NCBI GenBank assembly: GCA_910589035.1
Contig: CAJUSI010000017.1
Coordinates: forward strand, 1-43,745
DNA length: 43,745 nt
Direction: 5' to 3'
From: an uncultured Acetatifactor sp.
GTDB lineage: Bacteria > Bacillota > Clostridia > Lachnospirales > Lachnospiraceae
In this document: piece by piece, positions 39,419 through 43,745 of the stretch
How the letters are laid out: each line of letters starts with the position of its first letter
How positions within the stretch are numbered: position 1 is the stretch's first letter
Notes under the pieces: generated by a model
Seen by the model: the letters and a program-made list of their open reading frames with translations, nothing else
The model's database searches: none
What the model was told of the DNA's origin: nothing
Translations under genes and position numbers: made by a program

Positions 39419-40987
39419 ATGTTTGATCTGGCAATTAAACTGGTATTGTTGGTATTGTTTTTCGGAAGTATGATAGTGATCGGCCTCTACTGCAGGCGGC
39501 ATGCCACGGATGTAAACGGGTTCGTGCTGGGAGGCCGTTCCGTGGGACCCTGGCTCACCGCCTTTGCCTACGGAACCAGCTATTTCTCCGCCGTGGTGTT
39601 CGTGGGCTATGCGGGACAGTTCGGCTGGAAATACGGCATCGCCGCCACCTGGGCGGGGCTGGGAAATGCCTTCATCGGCTCCCTGCTGGCCTGGGCGGTG
39701 CTGGGAAGGCGCACCCGCGTCATGACCCAGCATCTGGACAGCGCCACCATGCCGGAGTTCTTCGGGAAGCGCTTTGAGAGCAGATCCCTGAAGCTGGCCG
39801 CCTCCGCCATTATCTTTATCTTCCTGATTCCCTACACCGCATCCCTTTACAACGGGCTTTCCCGTCTCTTCGGAATGGCCTTCGAGATCGACTATTCCGT
39901 CTGCGTCATCGTGATGGCGGTGCTCACGGGCATCTATGTCATTGCGGGCGGATATATGGCCACGGCCATCAACGATTTCATCCAGGGCATTATCATGATT
40001 TTCGGCATTGCCGCCGTGATCCTTGCGGTGCTTCACAGCCAGGGAGGCTTCCTGAAGGCTCTGGAGAGCCTGGCCCAGGCAAGCGACGGGACGGTTTCCT
40101 CTGCACCCGGCGTATTTGCCTCCTTCTTCGGTCCGGATCCGGTGAACCTCCTGGGCGTGGTGATCCTCACCAGTCTGGGAACCTGGGGACTGCCCCAGAT
40201 GGTTCAGAAATTCTACGCCATCAAGAGCGAGAGCGCCATCAGCAAGGGGATGATTATCTCCACCGCCTTTGCGGTCATCGTGGCCGGGGGAAGCTACTTC
40301 CTGGGCGGCTTCGGGCGGCTCTTTGCGGATAAAATGGATGTGGTAAACGGCGTTCCCGCGGGCGGCTATGATGCGGTGGTTCCCACCATGCTTTCGGGCC
40401 TGCCCGCCATCCTCATCGCCGTGGTGGTGGTGCTGGTGCTCTCGGCTTCCATGTCCACCCTTTCCTCCCTGGTGCTGGCCTCCAGCTCCACATTGACCCT
40501 GGATTTCATCAAAGGAACCGTCATCAGGGATATGGATGAGAAAAAGCAGGTGAAAATGATGCGTGCCCTGGTGGTGGTGTTTATCGCTGTCTCCGTGGTG
40601 CTGGCCCTGATTCAGTACAAATCCAATGTGACCTTTATCGCCCAGCTCATGGGCGTGTCATGGGGAGCCCTGGCCGGCGCGTTCCTGGCGCCCTTCCTCT
40701 ACGGGCTTTACTGGAAGCGAACCACCAGGGCGGCCTGTGCGGTCAGCTTCCTTTTCTCCACGGTGATCATGATCGCCAATATCTTCGTGCGGGCGAGCTT
40801 CCCGGCCCTGCTGCAGTCCCCCATTAACTGCGGCGCCTTCTGCATGCTGGCAGGGCTTGTGATCGTGCCGGCGGTGAGCCTTTTTACCAAAGCGCCGGAG
40901 GAGAAGAGCCTTGCACGTATTTTCTCCTGCTATGACAGAAAGGTTACGGTGTCCGTGAAGGATTCCATCGGGGATAAAAATGATTGA
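39419..40987 (+). CDS. Sodium:solute symporter (SSS family)
   Basis: A 522-residue integral membrane protein with 13 or so hydrophobic segments. Family marks: the N-terminal LVLLVLFFGSMIVIGLYCRRHATDVNGFVLGGRSVGPWLTAFAYGTSYFSAVVFVGYAG (the GGRS and SYFSA region lines the sodium site), MPEFFGKRFESRSLK, GIYVIAGGYMATAINDFIQGIIM (the SSS signature GGxxAxxxxDxxQ), SLGTWGLPQMVQKFYAIKS, and LVLSASMSTLSSLVLASSSTLTLDF (second sodium-site segment). Solutes of this family include proline, pantothenate, sugars and sialic acid. The two dehydrogenase/reductase genes that follow suggest a sugar, polyol or related alcohol. No terminator is evident after it, only 145 bases with a second promoter candidate. Confidence 0.93.
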   Translation: MFDLAIKLVLLVLFFGSMIVIGLYCRRHATDVNGFVLGGRSVGPWLTAFAYGTSYFSAVVFVGYAGQFGWKYGIAATWAGLGNAFIGSLLAWAVLGRRTRVMTQHLDSATMPEFFGKRFESRSLKLAASAIIFIFLIPYTASLYNGLSRLFGMAFEIDYSVCVIVMAVLTGIYVIAGGYMATAINDFIQGIIMIFGIAAVILAVLHSQGGFLKALESLAQASDGTVSSAPGVFASFFGPDPVNLLGVVILTSLGTWGLPQMVQKFYAIKSESAISKGMIISTAFAVIVAGGSYFLGGFGRLFADKMDVVNGVPAGGYDAVVPTMLSGLPAILIAVVVVLVLSASMSTLSSLVLASSSTLTLDFIKGTVIRDMDEKKQVKMMRALVVVFIAVSVVLALIQYKSNVTFIAQLMGVSWGALAGAFLAPFLYGLYWKRTTRAACAVSFLFSTVIMIANIFVRASFPALLQSPINCGAFCMLAGLVIVPAVSLFTKAPEEKSLARIFSCYDRKVTVSVKDSIGDKND

Positions 40988-41063
40988 AGAAAACCTTTAA
41001 AAACACGACATTTTTGCAAAAAAATAGACGGCTATCTATCTTAAAAAAGCTCCTGAGAATCCG

Positions 41064-41120
41064 TATAATAAAAATATGGGCATTGCGGCGGGTCCCGTAA
41101 AGGGGACCTTGCTGGAGGAA
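41064..41120 (+). promoter_or_regulatory. Second promoter candidate and leader hairpin before dehydrogenase
   Basis: TATAAT at 41064-41069 lacks a clear -35. GGTCCC ... GGGACC (about 41093-41110) forms a small hairpin just ahead of the AAAGGAG ribosome site. It may allow separate expression of the two enzyme genes. Confidence 0.4.
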
Positions 41121-41132
41121 AGGAGCGAGAAT

Positions 41133-42197
41133 ATGGCAGTGAAAATGATGATGAAGGGTGCGATCCTCCCGGGGAACAGCACGGTGGAGCTGAAGGATTT
41201 CGAGATTCCGAAGCCGGGACACGGACAGGTGCTGGTGCAGACCAAAGCCACCACCATCTGCGGAAGCGATATCCGCTGCATCTACAGGGAGCATGTGGGA
41301 AAAGGACCGGAGGGGTACATACCGGGAATGGTGGCCGGACACGAGCCCTGTGGCGTAATCGTGGAAGAGGGAGAGGGATTAAAGCGCTTCAAAAAGGGCG
41401 ACCGGGTGATCGTCTATCATATTTCCGGCTGCGGCGTGTGCAACGACTGCAGAAGGGGATATTATATATCCTGTAAGAGCAAATTCCGCCAGGCCTACGG
41501 CTGGCAGCGCAACGGGGGCATGGCGCCCTATATCCTTGCGGAGGAGAAGGACCTGATAGCGCTTCCCGACCAGCTCACCTATAAGGACGGGGCACAGGTG
41601 GCCTGCGGATTCGGAACGGTCTATGAGGCTATCGAGAAGATCGGCATCTGCGGCAACGACGCGGTGCTGGTGACGGGACTGGGCCCCGTAGGGCTGGCGG
41701 CCCTGATGCTGGCAAAGAGCATGGGCGCCATCCAGCTCATCGGCGTGGAGAGGAACGATTACCGCATCGAACTGGCGAAGAAGCTGGGACTGGTGGACCA
41801 TGTGTTCAAGCCCGGGGAGGATACGCTGGAGAAGATTCTGGAAGTGACGGGCGGCAGGGGCGTGGAGAGAGCCATCGACGCCAGCGCCAACGACGCGGGC
41901 AGACAGCTTGCCATCCGGGCCACCAGAGAATGGGGCAAAATCGCCTTCGTGGGAGAGGGCGGAACCTGCACCTTCAATCCCAGCCCGGATATCATCCACG
42001 GACAGAAGAGCATCTACGGCTCCTGGGTCACCTCCCTGTGGAAGATGGAGGAGCTGGTGGAGAGACTGGTGCGCTGGGGCATCCATCCGGAGGATTTGAT
42101 CACCCATGAATTCCCCATCGAACAGGCGGATGAGGCCTATCGTCTCATGGCCGGCGGACAGTGCGGCAAGGTGGCAGTGGTTTTCGGAGAGCAGTGA
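41133..42197 (+). CDS. Zinc-dependent alcohol/polyol dehydrogenase
   Basis: A 354-residue medium-chain dehydrogenase. Start MAVKMMMKGA at 41133 has AAAGGAG seven bases upstream; the longer frame from 41076 is leader. Catalytic zinc ligands lie in TICGSDIR (Cys) and VAGHEPCG (His-Glu). Four Cys in SGCGVCNDCRRGYYISC bind structural zinc. The NAD fold is DAVLVTGLGPVGLAALMLAKSMGA with a following acidic VERND, pointing to NAD rather than NADP. The C-terminus has the usual TREWGKIAFVGEGG and QADEAYRLM. Substrate likely a polyol or sugar alcohol taken in by the symporter upstream (inference). It is 10 bases from the next gene. Confidence 0.92.
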   Translation: MAVKMMMKGAILPGNSTVELKDFEIPKPGHGQVLVQTKATTICGSDIRCIYREHVGKGPEGYIPGMVAGHEPCGVIVEEGEGLKRFKKGDRVIVYHISGCGVCNDCRRGYYISCKSKFRQAYGWQRNGGMAPYILAEEKDLIALPDQLTYKDGAQVACGFGTVYEAIEKIGICGNDAVLVTGLGPVGLAALMLAKSMGAIQLIGVERNDYRIELAKKLGLVDHVFKPGEDTLEKILEVTGGRGVERAIDASANDAGRQLAIRATREWGKIAFVGEGGTCTFNPSPDIIHGQKSIYGSWVTSLWKMEELVERLVRWGIHPEDLITHEFPIEQADEAYRLMAGGQCGKVAVVFGEQ

Positions 42198-42207
42198 GGA
42201 GGAAGGA

Positions 42208-43236
42208 ATGACTGATTGTATCGATAGGAAAATGATTCCCGTAAGGCGTCTGTATACGGGGGAGGAGATTCCCTGCATGGGGCTGGGCACCTTCGGATCG
42301 GACAAATACGGCCCGGAGGAGATCGCGGAGGCGGTGTACGGCGCCATCCGGTTCGGCTACCGGCTCATCGACTGCGCTTCCGTCTACCAGAACGAGGACC
42401 GGATCGGAGGGATGCTTAAGCGGGTATTTGAAGAAGGCATCGCAGAGCGGAAGGAGCTTTTCATCACATCCAAAGTGTGGAACGACATGCACGGGGAGGG
42501 GAAGGTTCTGGAATCCTGCAGGAAGAGCCTGGCGGATCTGGGACTTGAGCAAATCGACCTGTATTTCGTACACTGGCCCTTCCCCAACTACCATGCGCCG
42601 GGCTGCGGCGGGGATTCCAGGAACCCGGACTCCAGGCCCTTTTCTGTGGAGGAATTCATGGGGGTCTGGCGGCAGTGCGAGGAGCTGGCGGATAAGGGGC
42701 TGGTGCGCTATATCGGCATGAGCAATATGACGATCCCCAAGCTGGAGGCGGTGCTGCCCCTTTGCCGGATTCAGCCCGCGGCGCTGGAGATGGAGCTTCA
42801 TCCCTCCTTCCAGCAGCAGGAGCTCTTCGACTATGCGCAGGCCCGGGGGATTCTGCCCATCGGGTACTGCCCCATCGGCTCTCCCTCCAGACCGGAGAGG
42901 GACAGGACGGCGGAGGATGTGGCGGACTGCCAGCTTCCCTCCGTGGCGGCTGCAGCCGCGGCCCACGGGATTCATCCCGCCCTGGTCTGCCTGAAATGGG
43001 CGGTGCAGAGAGGGCAGGTGCCCATTCCCTTTTCCGTGAAGGAAGCCCAGTACCAGTCCAATCTGCGGGCGGCTCTCTCGGACCCTTTGACCCGGGAGGA
43101 AATGGAAGCCATCCGCCGGGATGAGAATGGATGCCGGCTGGTGAAGGGACAGGTGTTCCTCTGGGAAGGCGCAAAGGGCTGGGAGGATCTGTGGGATATG
43201 GACGGCGGGCGCGGAAGCTGGAAAACGGAAGAGTGA
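42208..43236 (+). CDS. Aldo/keto reductase
   Basis: A 342-residue NADPH-type reductase of the AKR superfamily. Start 42208 has AGGAGGAAGG upstream. The catalytic tetrad is visible: Asp in RLIDCASVYQNE, Tyr in the same block, Lys in LFITSKVWND, His in YFVHWPFPNY. The fold continues with VRYIGMSNMTIPKLE, AALEMELHPSFQQQELFDYAQARGILPIGYCPIG (barrel strands) and the cofactor part PIPFSVKEAQYQSNLRAA. It overlaps none of its neighbours but is 10 bases behind the zinc dehydrogenase, so the two form an operon. Paired oxidation and reduction of one sugar/polyol pool is likely. Residues GCGGDSRNPDSRP form an extra loop. Confidence 0.92.
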   Translation: MTDCIDRKMIPVRRLYTGEEIPCMGLGTFGSDKYGPEEIAEAVYGAIRFGYRLIDCASVYQNEDRIGGMLKRVFEEGIAERKELFITSKVWNDMHGEGKVLESCRKSLADLGLEQIDLYFVHWPFPNYHAPGCGGDSRNPDSRPFSVEEFMGVWRQCEELADKGLVRYIGMSNMTIPKLEAVLPLCRIQPAALEMELHPSFQQQELFDYAQARGILPIGYCPIGSPSRPERDRTAEDVADCQLPSVAAAAAAHGIHPALVCLKWAVQRGQVPIPFSVKEAQYQSNLRAALSDPLTREEMEAIRRDENGCRLVKGQVFLWEGAKGWEDLWDMDGGRGSWKTEE

Positions 43237-43374
43237 CCGGCTCTTATAGAGAAACCATCCGATAGATAAAGCGTCGAAAGCACGGAAAGAGCCTGCCAAT
43301 GAACACAGAATTTCTGATCGAATGGTAAGTCTGGCGCCTTAATGGAAGTAGAACCAATATACCTATTTTTTGAA

Positions 43375-43574
43375 TTAGGGAGTAAGTACAATGCGGAAAC
43401 GATGCGCAAAATGCCAGAAATACGCAATGTCATTAACTTAAGCCCTCTGCCTCCTGATTGGCATTAGAAAATGTCTGGTAATTCAAGCCTTTGTGCAACT
43501 GAGTTTTTATCGGGAATGCCTTAAGCTAATGACATTGCAGAAATACGTGGTTTTGCATAAATCATACTCCCTAA
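43375..43574. mobile_element. 200-bp MITE-like inverted-repeat element
   Basis: Outer 10-bp perfect inverted repeats TTAGGGAGTA (43375-43384) and TACTCCCTAA (43565-43574). Inside, GCAATGTCATTAACTTAAG (43424-43442) and CTTAAGCTAATGACATTGC (43520-43538) are inverted repeats with one mismatch. A third pair, GGCATT (43460-43465) and AATGCC (43515-43520), lies in the loop. No coding frame fits. The nested symmetry over exactly 200 bp suggests a MITE or a pair of insertion-sequence ends, though no target duplication was identified. It sits in the AT-rich spacer behind the aldo/keto reductase; the remainder (43237-43374 and 43575-43660) shows nothing further. Confidence 0.6.
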
Positions 43575-43664
43575 CACGGATAAACCGGAACCGAAATTTT
43601 GCCATTAATGACTATATACAATGCTCAGCCAATTTTTTAAGTGCGTTTTATGGGACTCAATAAG

Positions 43665-43673
43665 TGGTATGAT
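43665..43673 (+). promoter_or_regulatory. Extended -10 promoter of last gene
   Basis: TGGTATGAT (TG, one base, TATGAT) lies 33 bases before ATG 43706. No good -35 is seen. Confidence 0.45.
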
Positions 43674-43705
43674 AGCTTCATCATAAAGAAACGAGGCACC
43701 ATATC

Positions 43706-43745
43706 ATGAGCAAATATATTGATCCAAAGGCTAACACATACAGCC
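43706..43745 (+). CDS. Start of a gene cut by the window edge
   Basis: ATG 43706 opens MSKYIDPKANTYS and the window ends. The motif KYIDPKAN resembles the first residues of Rpn/PD-(D/E)XK-type transposase-nuclease proteins (often YLDPKxDxTFKxIFG), which are common in Lachnospiraceae. Thirteen residues are too few to be sure. An extended -10 element stands upstream and GAGGCACC may serve as ribosome site. Its position next to a MITE-like element fits a mobile gene. Confidence 0.4.
   Translation, partial: MSKYIDPKANTYS

Overview
The window reads as a chromosomal piece of a gut-type Clostridia member, most likely Lachnospiraceae. This is inferred from strong AGGAGG-type ribosome sites, GC-rich genes with AT-rich spacers, and the gene families present (Uma2, DUF975/CmpB-type membrane proteins, a TetR C-terminal domain, a Maff2/methylase mobile-element relic). 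No rRNA, tRNA, CRISPR array or complete transposase gene was seen.

Left part (1-10.2 kb) is a scrapyard around a few living genes. It holds the tail of a Maff2-type conjugative-element gene and a DNA methylase tail, a dinD pseudogene, an Uma2 fragment, a truncated TetR regulator, a RecG-like tail with TPQ repeats, what looks like the 5' end of a group II intron, and a frameshifted gene of unknown family. Intact genes there are an unknown 273-residue protein, a sugar isomerase/epimerase, a four-gene ABC exporter operon with a clear extended -10 promoter, and a small YdbC/PC4-like protein.

10.2-14.4 kb is one 1401-residue J-domain-like protein with HPE instead of HPD, an in-frame 39-bp repeat tract, a low-GC insert and an acidic tail. 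14.5-18.4 kb is a minus-strand sugar operon (two AP2Ec TIM-barrel isomerases/epimerases, one intact Gfo/Idh/MocA oxidoreductase and one broken by a deletion), divergent from an AraC-type regulator across a spacer with about five direct repeats. cysK and an antiporter relic follow.

21-27.3 kb is a minus-strand envelope-signalling block: FecR-type lipoprotein, OmpR-type regulator, histidine kinase with a 15-bp repeat tract in its core, and a very large solute-binding-type lipoprotein. 27.5-34 kb (plus) holds an intact Uma2 nuclease, a Na/Pi cotransporter with PhoU-like tail behind a likely Pho box, and a coupled pair: a DUF975-CmpB fusion membrane protein with a 36-bp repeat tail, and a membrane metallophosphoesterase. 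34-39.2 kb (minus) is a Bce-like module: regulator, kinase, ABC ATPase and FtsX-type permease. 39.4-43.2 kb (plus) is a sodium/solute symporter, a zinc alcohol dehydrogenase and an aldo/keto reductase, probably one uptake-and-oxidation unit. The right end has a 200-bp MITE-like inverted-repeat element and the first codons of a further gene.

A theme across the window is in-frame minisatellites inside three unrelated genes plus one intergenic repeat array, together with several pseudogenes made by short internal deletions.
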